Below are positions 35,090 to 43,790 of a DNA stretch of 64,000 nt, one piece after another. Numbering within the stretch: the stretch's first letter is position 1; each line of letters opens with the position of its first letter. Position numbers and translations under genes: made by a program. Below the pieces are notes generated by a model. It saw only the letters and a list, made by a program, of their open reading frames with translations. It did no database searches and had not been told where the DNA came from. This DNA is from Halioglobus sp. (GTDB lineage Bacteria; Pseudomonadota; Gammaproteobacteria; Pseudomonadales; Halieaceae): assembly GCA_020443345.1 (NCBI GenBank), contig JAGRIH010000055.1, positions 11,165 through 75,164 of the forward strand, given 5' to 3'.

Positions 35090-35319
35090 GGCAATTCCCC
35101 TGGTTTGGCTGCAACTGCGCGGTGGACCCTGGTTCCGATGAAAGTCAGGAGCAATAGGGAGAAGCCGAGCACGACGGTGGTCCAAAGGGTGTATGGCACA
35201 CCGCCCAGCGAGGGTTCCGTGCGCCCGGGGGACAGGATCAGAGGACTAAACGTGAGGCCCGACAGGATATAAAAGACAGTGCAACAGAGTTTCCAATACA
35301 CCTCGTTCTTATTCGTCAT
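35086..35319 (-). CDS. Small DUF3311-like membrane partner of the symporter
   Basis: The 77-residue protein has two hydrophobic helices (about 9-27 and 45-66). The connecting segment PSLGGVPYTLWTTVV resembles the LGlPxxxWW region of DUF3311/YhdT-type companions of SSS transporters. Such small proteins are usually encoded directly before the symporter, as here, with an ATGA overlap. GAGGG lies 10 bases upstream of the ATG. It is probably a subunit or assembly factor of the symporter. Confidence 0.75.
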   Translation of the reverse strand: MTNKNEVYWKLCCTVFYILSGLTFSPLILSPGRTEPSLGGVPYTLWTTVVLGFSLLLLTFIGTRVHRAVAAKPGELP

Positions 35320-35407
35320 AATACGCTACCCTCTGTCGAGCCTGCTGTAGGATTTATAGTGAGAGGCATGTGCACGCCTGATAGGGCGGCGTGAAAGCGC
35401 GCCGGGC

Positions 35408-36409
35408 CTAAATCCTGTCTATAATAGTTTTGGAAATTTCCTCCATGCGAGCCTGCCTGCCGCCGGCACCTGCCCGGAACGCCAGGGTAACCCCGTCCAG
35501 GCCTAGTTGCCCCAGCTTGTTGATCTGTTCGAGGCAGGCCTCTGCATTCCCGGTCAGGGCCACGAAGTCGATGAATTCATCCGACACCACCCGTTTGTGC
35601 GCAGCGTTTGACGAAAGGTGATGGCTTCGGTCGTAGGCCGCGCCGGCGCGCTTAAAGTCGTCTTCGAAGCGTTGCAGGAAGTCCGGTAGCGTCTTCCATT
35701 TGGAGAAGGTTTCAGCCTGGGAGGCTGCCCAGTGGCTCACGTCATCGCGGCTCTGTCCGATATCATCGTGGATCCCGATGGTCGCCCACAAGTGCAGTTC
35801 GATCTCACTGAAGTCGCGGCCCACCTCTTGCGCGCCCTGTCTCACCAGTTCAATCTGCCAGCGGGTGAATTCCTCGTTGGCGCCGCCCATCAAAATTACT
35901 CCGTCGGCGACACGACCGCACATCTTTAATATACGCGGCTGGTTGGCTGCCACGAATATAGGGAACCGCCCGTTGGCAATCGGCATGCTGTAGGGTTGGC
36001 CATCTTCGCCGCCGGTTACTTCCCCACCGTCACAAAGCGCCTTGATGTTGACAATCGAGTCTTCGAGATACTTGATGGTGGCGGGCTTGAGACCAATCGG
36101 GTAAACACCGGTCCAGCCGGTTCCGATTCCCAGTATGCCACGACCGTTGGACAGTTCCTTCAGCCCGCTGAACTGGCAGGCCAGGGTCGTCGGGTGTCGT
36201 GTGATCGGGTTGGTGACACCGGTTCCGAGCTTGATTTTTGACGTATTGACAGCACACAGTGTCAGTGCCGCAAAGCAGTCCTTCATCGAGAGTTGCACGT
36301 CGGTGATATAGGCCGCGTCAAAGCCAAGGTCTTCGGCATTTTTAACCACTTCGACCGCGTGCGTGATGGATTCGCGGGGGCTGATGCCCAGTGACATTCC
36401 AATTTTCAT
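35408..36409 (-). CDS. LLM-class flavin-dependent oxidoreductase
   Basis: The 333-residue protein is a luciferase-like TIM-barrel oxidoreductase. Visible features are the N-terminal strand MKIGMSLG, LGTGVTNPITRHPTTLA near 62, GRGILGIGTGWTGVYPIG near 88 and GRVADGVILMGG near 170. The closest group I can suggest is the Mer-like/F420-type LLM family; whether it uses FMN or F420 cannot be read here. It is the last gene before the divergent region, pointing away from the acyl-CoA ligase operon, with a good promoter at 36501-36529. It may catalyse an oxygenation or hydride step early in the island's pathway. Confidence 0.87.
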   Translation of the reverse strand: MKIGMSLGISPRESITHAVEVVKNAEDLGFDAAYITDVQLSMKDCFAALTLCAVNTSKIKLGTGVTNPITRHPTTLACQFSGLKELSNGRGILGIGTGWTGVYPIGLKPATIKYLEDSIVNIKALCDGGEVTGGEDGQPYSMPIANGRFPIFVAANQPRILKMCGRVADGVILMGGANEEFTRWQIELVRQGAQEVGRDFSEIELHLWATIGIHDDIGQSRDDVSHWAASQAETFSKWKTLPDFLQRFEDDFKRAGAAYDRSHHLSSNAAHKRVVSDEFIDFVALTGNAEACLEQINKLGQLGLDGVTLAFRAGAGGRQARMEEISKTIIDRI

Positions 36410-36500
36410 GCAGTGTTTCTCCGTGCTGTTTTTTTTCCAGACGACTGACTTTACTGGGAGCCTGTCGGACTTAGGGGTTCGTCACCAGGCGAGTGGGAAG

Positions 36501-36529
36501 ACTATTTCACATTGCGGGGCCAAAGTCAA
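36501..36529 (-). promoter_or_regulatory. Sigma-70-like promoter of the LLM oxidoreductase gene
   Basis: On the minus strand, TTGACT (36529-36524) and AATAGT (36506-36501) are 17 bases apart. Transcription would begin near 36494, about 85 bases before the ATG at 36409. A TGATGTCA element (36533-36540) sits immediately upstream of the -35 box. Confidence 0.6.
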
Positions 36530-36532
36530 CGA

Positions 36533-36595
36533 TGATGTCATATTTATACAAAAACGACATCAGAATCAATAAAAAGTGACATCACCTTGACATTG
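36533..36595. promoter_or_regulatory. TGACATCA-type operator array in the divergent region
   Basis: Three copies of an 8-base element start exactly 22 bases apart: TGATGTCA (inverted) at 36533-36540, CGACATCA at 36555-36562 and TGACATCA at 36577-36584. A degenerate fourth copy, TGACATTG, at 36588-36595 overlaps a TTGACA -35-like box (36587-36592) facing the ligase operon. The regular two-turn spacing suggests cooperative binding on one DNA face. The same element recurs before the TonB receptor at 44175 and, degenerately, before the TetR gene. Confidence 0.6.
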
Positions 36596-36698
36596 GGCTT
36601 GTATCTGTGCGATTGTGGTGCCGGTCCACGGTGCCATGCATGCGCCGGGTTCGGCGCCGAACACGGCGATGGCGACAGTGGTTAGTGAAGGAGGCTAT

Positions 36699-39152
36699 AT
36701 GCGACAGACTGGCTCCACCAATTCGGTTGCAGCGCAGCGGTATCCGGATGATGCGGCGCAAAGGCAGGCAATGTATCGGGCCAGGGGCTGGTGGCAGGGC
36801 GAGCGGCTCGAAAAACGCTACGAGAGCTTTGTTGGCGGTCACCCGGCTGACCTGGCGCTCGTGGACAACAGAGGGCGCCGATTCACCCACGAGGAACTCT
36901 GGCGCGCCTCTGGCGATCTGGTCGACAGTCTGCGGGAGCGCGGTATCGGCCACGGAGATCTGGCGATTATCTATATGCCCAACTGGGCACAATGGCAGGT
37001 GGTATTCCTCGCACTGTTACGTGTTCAGGCAGTCCCCGCGCCCATCCCGGTTACCACGGATGCCGACGGTCTTGCCTATGCGGCAGAGCTTACGGGTAGC
37101 CGGCTGCTGATTGCGGCGGATAGGCACGGCGGCCACGATCTTGGGGGCGCTGCCGCAGCAGTTGTGGAGCAAGCGGGCGGGCGGCTCGACCTGATGGTTG
37201 TTTCCGGGGGCGGAGAATATCGCTGGGAGGCAACGGCGAATCGTGAGCTGGCACGGCAGGTGCCACCTGGCGTGGACATGGTCATGTTTACCTCCAGTAC
37301 CACCGGCCGCCCCAAGGCTGTGATGCATACGACGGACACGCTGGCCGCATTGAACCAGGCGTTCACCGAGCGTTTTTCGCTGGGGCCGGATCAACCGATT
37401 TTCATGGCATCACCGCTGGGACACAGTGTCGGGGCCTATCACGGCGCGCGGCTGGCTCTGTATACCGGTGCGCCCCTGATACTGCAGGATCGCTGGGACC
37501 CGGCAGCCGCGCTACAGATGATCGATGCGTACCAATGTGCTTTCACCGCCGCGGCAACGCCTTTTTTGAGGGACTTGCTGGAGTTTCCGGACCGGCGGGG
37601 ACGACAACCTGGCCTGTCTTCACTTCGTTCATTTCTCTGCGGTGGAGCGCCCGTTCCGCCGGTATTGCTGGAGCGCGCTGCACGACAGTTCCCGCGCACG
37701 TTCGTCACCAATTTGTGGGGCATGACAGAAGGTGGTGTGGTGACCTGTGTGCCGGAAAGCCCTGTGGAAAAGATTTTTGCCACAGCCGGTATCGGTTTGC
37801 CGGGGCTGGAACTGCGCGTATTGGATGCACAGGGCGCGGTCTTGGCGGCGGGGGAAGAGGGTGAACTGGTCATGCGCGGGCCGGGCGTTTTCGTGGGCTA
37901 TCTGGGCCAGGAGGAATTGTACCGGTCCCTGATAACAGCCGATGGGTTTTTTCGCACCGAGGATCTGGCATGCATCGACGAGCAGGGCTACCTGCAGGTC
38001 ACCGGACGTCTAAAAGACCTGATTATCAGGGGTGGGGTCAATATTTCCCCCATACCAATAGAAGATGTGCTGGCCCGCCACCCGCTGGTGCAAAGCGTGG
38101 CTGTCATCGGCCTGCCCGACGAGCGCCTGGGAGAGCGTATTTGTGCGGTTATTCTGCCCGGGCGGGAGCGCCCCGGGCAGGATGATCTCCTGGCGTTCGC
38201 GCAACAACAGGGATTATCGAAAAGGTTGTGTCCGGAAATCGTGCACTACGTGCAGGAGATGCCCAAGACCGCGGGCGGCAAAATTCGCAAGGCGGACCTC
38301 AAGCACATGATCCTGAACAGGGGTGTCGACAATATCCCGAACCCCGCTTCTCCCGCCTTGGCGCGCCGGCTGCGCATCGCGGATATCGAGGTGGCATATG
38401 CGGAAAGTGGGCGGGGTGAAGCCGTGGTTCTGGTGCATGGACTGGCCGAAGACCGGCTCAGTTTTGCCTATGTTCAGCAGCAGCTGCAGGAGTTTCACAC
38501 CTTCGCCTATGATCTGCGTGGTCACGGCCAGACCAGCCTGGGCGACGCGCAGGGTACTTTGGATCAGCTGAGCGAAGACCTCGTCGCGTTCCTGGAAGCC
38601 GTCGCGGGTCCGTCTCGCTGCGTGGGTTATTCCCTGGGCGGGACGGTCGTACTGGGCGCCGCACTAATGCGCCCGGATCTGGTGAAGCACGCGGTGGTGG
38701 TCGGTACATCGACCGTTGTCGGGCGCGCTGCTGCCGAATTTTTCAGCGAGCGTATTGAGTTGCTCCAACGCGACCTGGAGGCGTTTGGCGACGCACTATA
38801 CAACGACACCCGGGCGCAGATTGTGAGCGCGGACGCCGATGTCGCCGCCATAACCCGTCGTCGGCTGGCAGCAGTAGGCAATGGGCAGGGCTATATCAAT
38901 GCGGCCAGGGCCATGATTGGTGTCAACAGAAATCCGCTCACCCCCCGGCTTGCTGAAATAGACTGCCCTGTGGATGTTATCGGCGCGGACAGTGACGTGT
39001 TCTGTCCGCGCAAGGCCGCCGACATCATGCTGGACAGTCTCGGCCGGGCCAGCTACCGGGAGGTAGAGAGCGCGGGTCATCTGGTGAGTGTCGACCAGCC
39101 GGACCGTTATGTCGGTGCGTTGCGCGAAGCCCTTGTCTCGTGTGAAATCTGA
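36699..39152 (+). CDS. Acyl-CoA ligase (ANL) fused to an alpha/beta hydrolase
   Basis: The ATG at 36699, four bases after AAGGAGG, gives 817 residues; in-frame upstream codons are less well supported. Residues 1 to about 540 form an AMP-binding acyl/aryl-CoA ligase: MFTSSTTGRPKAVMHT near 195, NLWGMTEGG near 340, RGGVNISPIPIED near 445, and the catalytic lysine K528 in TAGGKIRK. Residues about 553-815 form an alpha/beta hydrolase with a complete triad: Ser645 (GYSLGG), an Asp at 764 or 766 and His794 (SAGHLVS). It would activate a carboxylic acid to its CoA thioester and could also hydrolyse an ester, lactone or C-C bond. It is the first gene of a five-gene plus-strand operon. Confidence 0.9.
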   Translation: MRQTGSTNSVAAQRYPDDAAQRQAMYRARGWWQGERLEKRYESFVGGHPADLALVDNRGRRFTHEELWRASGDLVDSLRERGIGHGDLAIIYMPNWAQWQVVFLALLRVQAVPAPIPVTTDADGLAYAAELTGSRLLIAADRHGGHDLGGAAAAVVEQAGGRLDLMVVSGGGEYRWEATANRELARQVPPGVDMVMFTSSTTGRPKAVMHTTDTLAALNQAFTERFSLGPDQPIFMASPLGHSVGAYHGARLALYTGAPLILQDRWDPAAALQMIDAYQCAFTAAATPFLRDLLEFPDRRGRQPGLSSLRSFLCGGAPVPPVLLERAARQFPRTFVTNLWGMTEGGVVTCVPESPVEKIFATAGIGLPGLELRVLDAQGAVLAAGEEGELVMRGPGVFVGYLGQEELYRSLITADGFFRTEDLACIDEQGYLQVTGRLKDLIIRGGVNISPIPIEDVLARHPLVQSVAVIGLPDERLGERICAVILPGRERPGQDDLLAFAQQQGLSKRLCPEIVHYVQEMPKTAGGKIRKADLKHMILNRGVDNIPNPASPALARRLRIADIEVAYAESGRGEAVVLVHGLAEDRLSFAYVQQQLQEFHTFAYDLRGHGQTSLGDAQGTLDQLSEDLVAFLEAVAGPSRCVGYSLGGTVVLGAALMRPDLVKHAVVVGTSTVVGRAAAEFFSERIELLQRDLEAFGDALYNDTRAQIVSADADVAAITRRRLAAVGNGQGYINAARAMIGVNRNPLTPRLAEIDCPVDVIGADSDVFCPRKAADIMLDSLGRASYREVESAGHLVSVDQPDRYVGALREALVSCEI

Positions 39153-39208
39153 GTGAATTTATTTTTCCAGCCGCCGTGGCAGTGATTTTTTTTTTGCAGG
39201 AGAGAACT

Positions 39209-39967
39209 ATGAATGAAAGAAAAGTGGCACTCGTTACAGCAGCAGCGGGTGTGGGCATCGGAGCCGCGATAGCCAGTCAGCTTGCCGCAGATGGTTTTGA
39301 TGTGGTGGTCACGGATGCGCATGAGCGGCGAGCCGGCGAGTTTGCAGAAAAACTGTCACAGGAATTCGGTCGCGAGTTTCTGTCCCTGGCGCTGGATGTT
39401 ACCGATTTTGAGCGAGTTGCAGACGTCGTAAAAACCGTCGTGGAAAAACGCGGCAGTGTGGATGTGTTAGTCAACAATGCAGGTTGGAGCAAGATTGAAC
39501 CCCTGGCGCAGATGTCCCGGGAAACCTGGCTGCGTTGCATAGATGTCGATCTCAACGGCACATTTAACTGCATGCGGCATGCGCTTCCCTATATGATCGA
39601 GCGCGGCACCGGTTCTATCGTCAACATCTCCTCGATTGCCGCATGGGAAACGAACACGGAACACGGCGCGGCCTATTCTGCGGCAAAGTCCGGTGTGCAT
39701 GCGCTGACCCGCGTGGCCGCTGCAGAAAACGGTAAACACGGTATTCGGGTCAATGCTGTGGCGCCGGGACTCATCTATAACGAGTTTCTGCGCAAGATAT
39801 ATCCGGATGAGTTCTTTGACGGCTACATTGAAAACAAGTCCCTGGTCGGGCGCGTGGGGCAGCCGCAGGATATCGCCAATATCGTTTCTTTTCTCGTCAG
39901 CGACAAGGCGGGCTATATCACCGGTGAGGTGTATGGCGTAAGTGGCGGGGTTTGTCCCAATGGCTAG
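39209..39967 (+). CDS. Short-chain dehydrogenase/reductase
   Basis: The 252-residue SDR has an NAD(P)-binding motif TAAAGVGIG at residues 9-17, a slight variant of TGxxxGxG, then NNAG near 88 and the catalytic YSAAK near 152 with the upstream Ser (NISSIAAW). The ATG at 39209 follows GCAGGAGAG. It is the second gene of the ligase operon, and its stop lies inside the first codons of the amidase gene. It is probably a 3-hydroxyacyl-CoA or alcohol dehydrogenase in the same pathway; the substrate is not readable. The C-terminus GEVYGVSGGVCPNG is normal for the family. Confidence 0.92.
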   Translation: MNERKVALVTAAAGVGIGAAIASQLAADGFDVVVTDAHERRAGEFAEKLSQEFGREFLSLALDVTDFERVADVVKTVVEKRGSVDVLVNNAGWSKIEPLAQMSRETWLRCIDVDLNGTFNCMRHALPYMIERGTGSIVNISSIAAWETNTEHGAAYSAAKSGVHALTRVAAAENGKHGIRVNAVAPGLIYNEFLRKIYPDEFFDGYIENKSLVGRVGQPQDIANIVSFLVSDKAGYITGEVYGVSGGVCPNG

Positions 39968-41372
39968 TGGGCACGGCGTCATCGACTCGCCACTGTATTG
40001 GCCCGTCGTCAGATTGCGCGATGCCTACCGGCGCGGTGAATTGTCTCCGGTGGAGGTACTGGAGGAGGCGCTTGCCCGTATCGATCGATTCAATCCCGAA
40101 TTGCACGCGTTTCTGGGGCGTCTGGATGATCTCGCCCGGGAGCAGGCGCTGGCGGCGGAGCGCGCCTGGCGCGACGGCAGTGCCGGGCCGCTGTGCGGTA
40201 TTCCCGTCTCCATTAAAGACACTTTCCACATCGAGGGTCACGTGGCGACTTACGGATCACGGGCTTATGAAAACAACCGCGTCGCGACAGACTCAGGAGT
40301 GGTGCGGCGGCTGCGCGCTGCCGGCGCCGTTTTCACTGGGCGAACCAATACGTCGGAGTTCGCCCAATCAGCCACGACAGAAAACCGATTTTTCGACGAC
40401 TGCCATAATCCCTGGGATGTGACCAGGACCACCGGGGGTTCCAGCGGTGGCGCCGCGGCTTCTGTGGCAGCGGGTCTCTCTACCCTGGCAGTGGGAGCAG
40501 ATGGTGGCGGGTCGATTCGTATTCCCGCCTCGTTCACCGGAGTGTTTGGGATCAAGCCCAGCTATGGTCTGTGCCGCGATGAAAACGGCTTGAGCGCGAT
40601 GAGCGACTTTATCGCTCCCGGCCCTTTTGCCTGGCGTGTAGCCGACGCCCGTGCCATGCTCGCCGTCCTCGCCGATACGCCATACCGCTACCGCACACCC
40701 GAAGCGGGCCTGCGAATTGGCTGGTGTGCGCGGCCTTCCAACTGCCCACATGAGTCACAAGTTGTCGATGTTACGGGGGCCGCCGTACGCAAGATCGCAG
40801 CCATGGGGCACGACGTCACTGAAGTCGACCTCGATCTCGAGGGGTGGCAGGAGGCATTCGGTCCCCTGGTACTGCAAAATGAATTCCGTGAGCGCGGCCA
40901 CCTGCTGCGCAGCTCGGCAGAATTGCTGACAGGCTATGAGCGAAAAACGCTGGAATTGGCTCAAAATCTGACCCCGGACCAAGTGGATGCGGCGCGCCGC
41001 GCGCATGGGCTGTACGCAGAGCGGATCCAGCAATTGTTCCGGCAGTTTGATTTTGTCGTGCTGCCCACCACAGCGGTGACGGCATTTCCTGTCAAGCAGC
41101 GCCCGCAGGTGATCGATGGACAGCCGGTACACTGGCTATGGGGGGCTTTTCCGGGCACTTCTGCATTCAACGTCGCAGGCAATCCGGCCGCTTCGCTGCC
41201 CTGTGGTTTCGCCGATTCCCTGCCGGTGGGATTGCAAGTCGTTGGGCCCCGCATGGGCGAGGAAAATCTACTCAGTTTCTGTGAGGACCTGGAGGGCGCA
41301 CTTGCTATTGATTGCACTGCCGTGCAGCAAAAGTGGGCGTTACCGGCTGACCACAGGCAGGTGTTGTCGTGA
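39960..41372 (+). CDS. Amidase-signature hydrolase
   Basis: The 470-residue protein belongs to the amidase-signature family. The Ser-cisSer-Lys triad is visible as Lys86 (SIKDTF), the GGSSGG pair at 161/162 and the nucleophile Ser185 (GGGSIRIP). The ATG at 39960 overlaps the SDR stop by eight bases; a GTG six codons earlier is an alternative. No GatB partner is nearby and the context is catabolic, so a role as GatA is unlikely. It should hydrolyse an amide (or ester) bond in the island's substrate. Its stop forms a GTGA overlap with the crotonase gene. Confidence 0.9.
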   Translation: MASGHGVIDSPLYWPVVRLRDAYRRGELSPVEVLEEALARIDRFNPELHAFLGRLDDLAREQALAAERAWRDGSAGPLCGIPVSIKDTFHIEGHVATYGSRAYENNRVATDSGVVRRLRAAGAVFTGRTNTSEFAQSATTENRFFDDCHNPWDVTRTTGGSSGGAAASVAAGLSTLAVGADGGGSIRIPASFTGVFGIKPSYGLCRDENGLSAMSDFIAPGPFAWRVADARAMLAVLADTPYRYRTPEAGLRIGWCARPSNCPHESQVVDVTGAAVRKIAAMGHDVTEVDLDLEGWQEAFGPLVLQNEFRERGHLLRSSAELLTGYERKTLELAQNLTPDQVDAARRAHGLYAERIQQLFRQFDFVVLPTTAVTAFPVKQRPQVIDGQPVHWLWGAFPGTSAFNVAGNPAASLPCGFADSLPVGLQVVGPRMGEENLLSFCEDLEGALAIDCTAVQQKWALPADHRQVLS

Positions 41373-42139
41373 GCCGTCACCTGCGGGCAGAGCACTGCGG
41401 GAAGATCCTCTCCATTATTCTGGATCGCCCCGCCCAGAAAAATTCGCTGTCCATCGAGTTGTTGAGTCAGTTGAGCGGGGCGCTCTGTGAGCAGGTGACG
41501 GACGCGACCGCGGCCGTGATTGTTTCCGGCGCCAACGGTTGTTTCAGCGCCGGTGCCGATTTTGCAGACTTGACGGGCACGGTCGAAGACCTGGCGGTAG
41601 ACGACGCCATTGCCGGGGCGGTCCGCGCCATACAGCAGGTGCCGGTTCCGGTTGTGGCCGCAGTGGATGGACCGTGTATTGGCGCCGCAGTTGACCTGTG
41701 TCTGGCCTGTGATTTAAGGGCGGCTTCCAGGAGTGCGTATTTTCAGATTCCGGCGACCCGGCTGGGTCTGCTGTATAACCCCGCGGCGGTTGCGCGGCTG
41801 GCGCGGGTCACCTTGCCGGATACCCTGTTCCGACTGCTCGTGCTGGGAGAGAGATTGAGCGCCGAGGAAGCCCTGCGCGCGGGGCTACTCTCCTACGAAT
41901 TGTCTGACGGGGCGAGTCTGGAGGCTGTTATGGTCAGAATACAGGCAAGCAGTGAGAATATACCGCGTGCCGTAGCGGCATCCAAGTCCCTGCTTTACAG
42001 CTTGAACGCCGGGGAGTACGACCCCGATCACTGGCACGAGGTGCGCAAACAAATACTGTCATCGCCGGAACGTCGGGCGGCAGTTGAGAGGATGAAGAAG
42101 AAGCAGGCAGGCACCAACCGAGAAGGAGGCACCCGTTAA
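41369..42139 (+). CDS. Crotonase-family protein with both canonical glutamates replaced
   Basis: The 256-residue protein has the crotonase fold: RPAQKNSLS near 20, FSAGADFADL near 54 and VPVPVVAAVDGPCIGAAVDLCLACDLRAA near 90-118. The two glutamates of enoyl-CoA hydratase are absent: Asp109 and Ala129 occupy positions 20 residues apart that correspond to Glu144 and Glu164 of rat hydratase. The oxyanion-hole segments remain. Simple enoyl-CoA hydration is therefore doubtful; another crotonase reaction such as C-C hydrolysis, isomerisation or dehalogenation-like chemistry is possible. The GTG start shares a GTGA overlap with the amidase gene, and the stop overlaps the next start by one base. Confidence 0.87.
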   Translation: MSRHLRAEHCGKILSIILDRPAQKNSLSIELLSQLSGALCEQVTDATAAVIVSGANGCFSAGADFADLTGTVEDLAVDDAIAGAVRAIQQVPVPVVAAVDGPCIGAAVDLCLACDLRAASRSAYFQIPATRLGLLYNPAAVARLARVTLPDTLFRLLVLGERLSAEEALRAGLLSYELSDGASLEAVMVRIQASSENIPRAVAASKSLLYSLNAGEYDPDHWHEVRKQILSSPERRAAVERMKKKQAGTNREGGTR

Positions 42140-42984
42140 TGTCGCAGGATTCCAGGAAAACACCTGACAACAGCATCCAGTTGCCCGATCTGGCAGGCTA
42201 CGATCTCGGCGAGCAAGTGCTGGACTACGTCGAGCGCGATGTGATTCTTTACGCACTTGCCGTCGGCGCCACTACGCAGCAACTCGATCTTGTTTACGAG
42301 CAGGATCTGCGGGCGTTGCCCACGTATGCCTGCGCACTGGGGTTGTGGGCTGTCGAGCGCGCCGGCAAGCTGGGTGCGTACGATCCCAAGCGTTCTTTAC
42401 ATGCATCGCAGAGCCTGGTTATGCACCGCGCCATGCCGGTGACCGGACCGATCGTCTCGCGTGGACGCATCGTCAACGTGTGGGACAAAGGCAAGGCGGC
42501 CCTGGTGGAGATTGAGGTCTCCTCCCCGGTGTTCACCGCGTTGTACACCATCTTTCTCCCCGGCATGGGCGGCTGGGGTGGGGAGCGCGGGTCCTCTGCA
42601 GTAAAGTCGGGCACCCCTGAGCACACAGGCCCCGACTGGACATCGACGATGGTCACAGGCAGGGATCAGGCCACGCTTTATCGACTGACCGGTGATCGCC
42701 ATCCGATTCATATCGAGGAAGCAGTGGCCGCCGAGAACGGCTTTGAACGCCCCATCCTGCACGGCCTGTGCACACTGGGCATCGCCGCCCGGGAATTGGC
42801 GGCGGCTGCCGGCGCACATCCCGCCGGGCTCAGGGAGTTGCATGCCAGTCTCGCTGCGCCGGTGCTGCCCGGGGATGCCATAGATGTGCTGGCCAGCGGC
42901 ATCGATAGGGGGCAAATGCACTTCACCGCGAAGGTGGGGGAAACGGTTGTGCTGAAGGGGGGGCGGGCCTGCTTTATCCTGTAG
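42139..42984 (+). CDS. MaoC-like acyl-CoA dehydratase (double hot-dog)
   Basis: The 281-residue protein resembles the hydratase-2 domain of peroxisomal MFE-2: an N-terminal substrate-binding hot-dog (about 1-150) and a C-terminal catalytic one. The catalytic motif YRLTGDRHPIHIEE holds Asp186 and His191, the dyad spacing of (R)-specific enoyl-CoA hydratases. The usual Asn between them is His189, and the usual final Asp is Glu193. The downstream FERPILHGLCTLG is also typical. It hydrates trans-2-enoyl-CoA to (3R)-hydroxyacyl-CoA. As the last gene of the operon it may supply the hydratase step that the altered crotonase cannot. Confidence 0.88.
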   Translation: MSQDSRKTPDNSIQLPDLAGYDLGEQVLDYVERDVILYALAVGATTQQLDLVYEQDLRALPTYACALGLWAVERAGKLGAYDPKRSLHASQSLVMHRAMPVTGPIVSRGRIVNVWDKGKAALVEIEVSSPVFTALYTIFLPGMGGWGGERGSSAVKSGTPEHTGPDWTSTMVTGRDQATLYRLTGDRHPIHIEEAVAAENGFERPILHGLCTLGIAARELAAAAGAHPAGLRELHASLAAPVLPGDAIDVLASGIDRGQMHFTAKVGETVVLKGGRACFIL

Positions 42985-43040
42985 GGGCAGGCCGCAGTCC
43001 TGAATTACTTCCGCGATGGGTAAAATACACCTTGCCGGCT

Positions 43041-43059
43041 TGTTATAATAATGACGCCA
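43041..43059 (+). promoter_or_regulatory. Extended -10 promoter and operator-like element of the TetR gene
   Basis: TGTTATAAT (43041-43049) is a perfect extended -10 element without a clear -35 box. TGACGCCA (43052-43059), a 6/8 match to the TGACATCA element, lies at the expected transcription start. The leader to the ATG is about 100 bases. A repressor bound here would block its own promoter. Confidence 0.5.
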
Positions 43060-43157
43060 CTGTTTTTAAAACACGTGATCACTATTAACTTAAGCTCTGC
43101 AATCCGGGCGTCATGGCAATGCCCCTGCGCAGCGATGGCAAGGAAGGAACGATAAGT

Positions 43158-43790
43158 ATGGGAGCCGAACCCGTTACACCCAAGGGCGTACAAACCCGGG
43201 ACAGGATTCTGGAAGTGGCGCGCACAGTATTTGCCCGGGATGGCTATGTGGCCATGCGAATGGGGGACGTTGCCGCCGAGGCCGGTCTGTCCATGGGATC
43301 CCTATACCGCTATTTTGAAAACAAGGAAGACCTGTTTGCCAGGTTGATCGCCAATATCCACGAAGTCCTTTTTCAGTCCAGCCGAGCGACCGACACAGAC
43401 TTCGCCTCTCAGCCATACGAAGCACTGCTGGAAGCGAACAGGGGCTACCTGGAATGCTATTACAACAACCGCGACATTATGCGCGCCCTGTTTGAAGCCG
43501 TTGCAGTGGACAAGCGCGATCGAGATATCTGGTGGCGTATGCGTGAGCGACATATAGACCGGTTTACCCGTGCGTTGCGAATAACGCATGGCATCACCGA
43601 AATCGACGGGATCGACGCCAGAATCGTCGTCGACTCCATGGCGTCGCTGGTGGAACAGTCGGCCTATTGCTGGTATGCGCAAGAAGAACTCAACGCACGC
43701 CCAATGCCGCTTGATGTCGCCGCCAGGACGGTGACAATTATCTGGTACCGGGCCATTTTTGCGGCGGACGCGCCAGTGGGAAACCAATGA
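43158..43790 (+). CDS. TetR-family transcriptional regulator
   Basis: The 210-residue protein has a TetR helix-turn-helix at about 13-58: RDRILEVARTVFARDGYVAMRM, then VAAEAGLSMGSLYRYFENKEDLF. A divergent helical ligand-binding domain follows. The ATG at 43158 follows AAGGAAGGA; an in-frame ATG 15 codons earlier is less likely. It lies 173 bases after the MaoC gene and before the TonB receptor, with its own promoter. The TGACATCA-type element near its start site, in the 36.5-kb divergent region and before the receptor suggests that it represses the whole island until an inducer, perhaps an acyl-CoA, binds. Confidence 0.92.
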   Translation: MGAEPVTPKGVQTRDRILEVARTVFARDGYVAMRMGDVAAEAGLSMGSLYRYFENKEDLFARLIANIHEVLFQSSRATDTDFASQPYEALLEANRGYLECYYNNRDIMRALFEAVAVDKRDRDIWWRMRERHIDRFTRALRITHGITEIDGIDARIVVDSMASLVEQSAYCWYAQEELNARPMPLDVAARTVTIIWYRAIFAADAPVGNQ

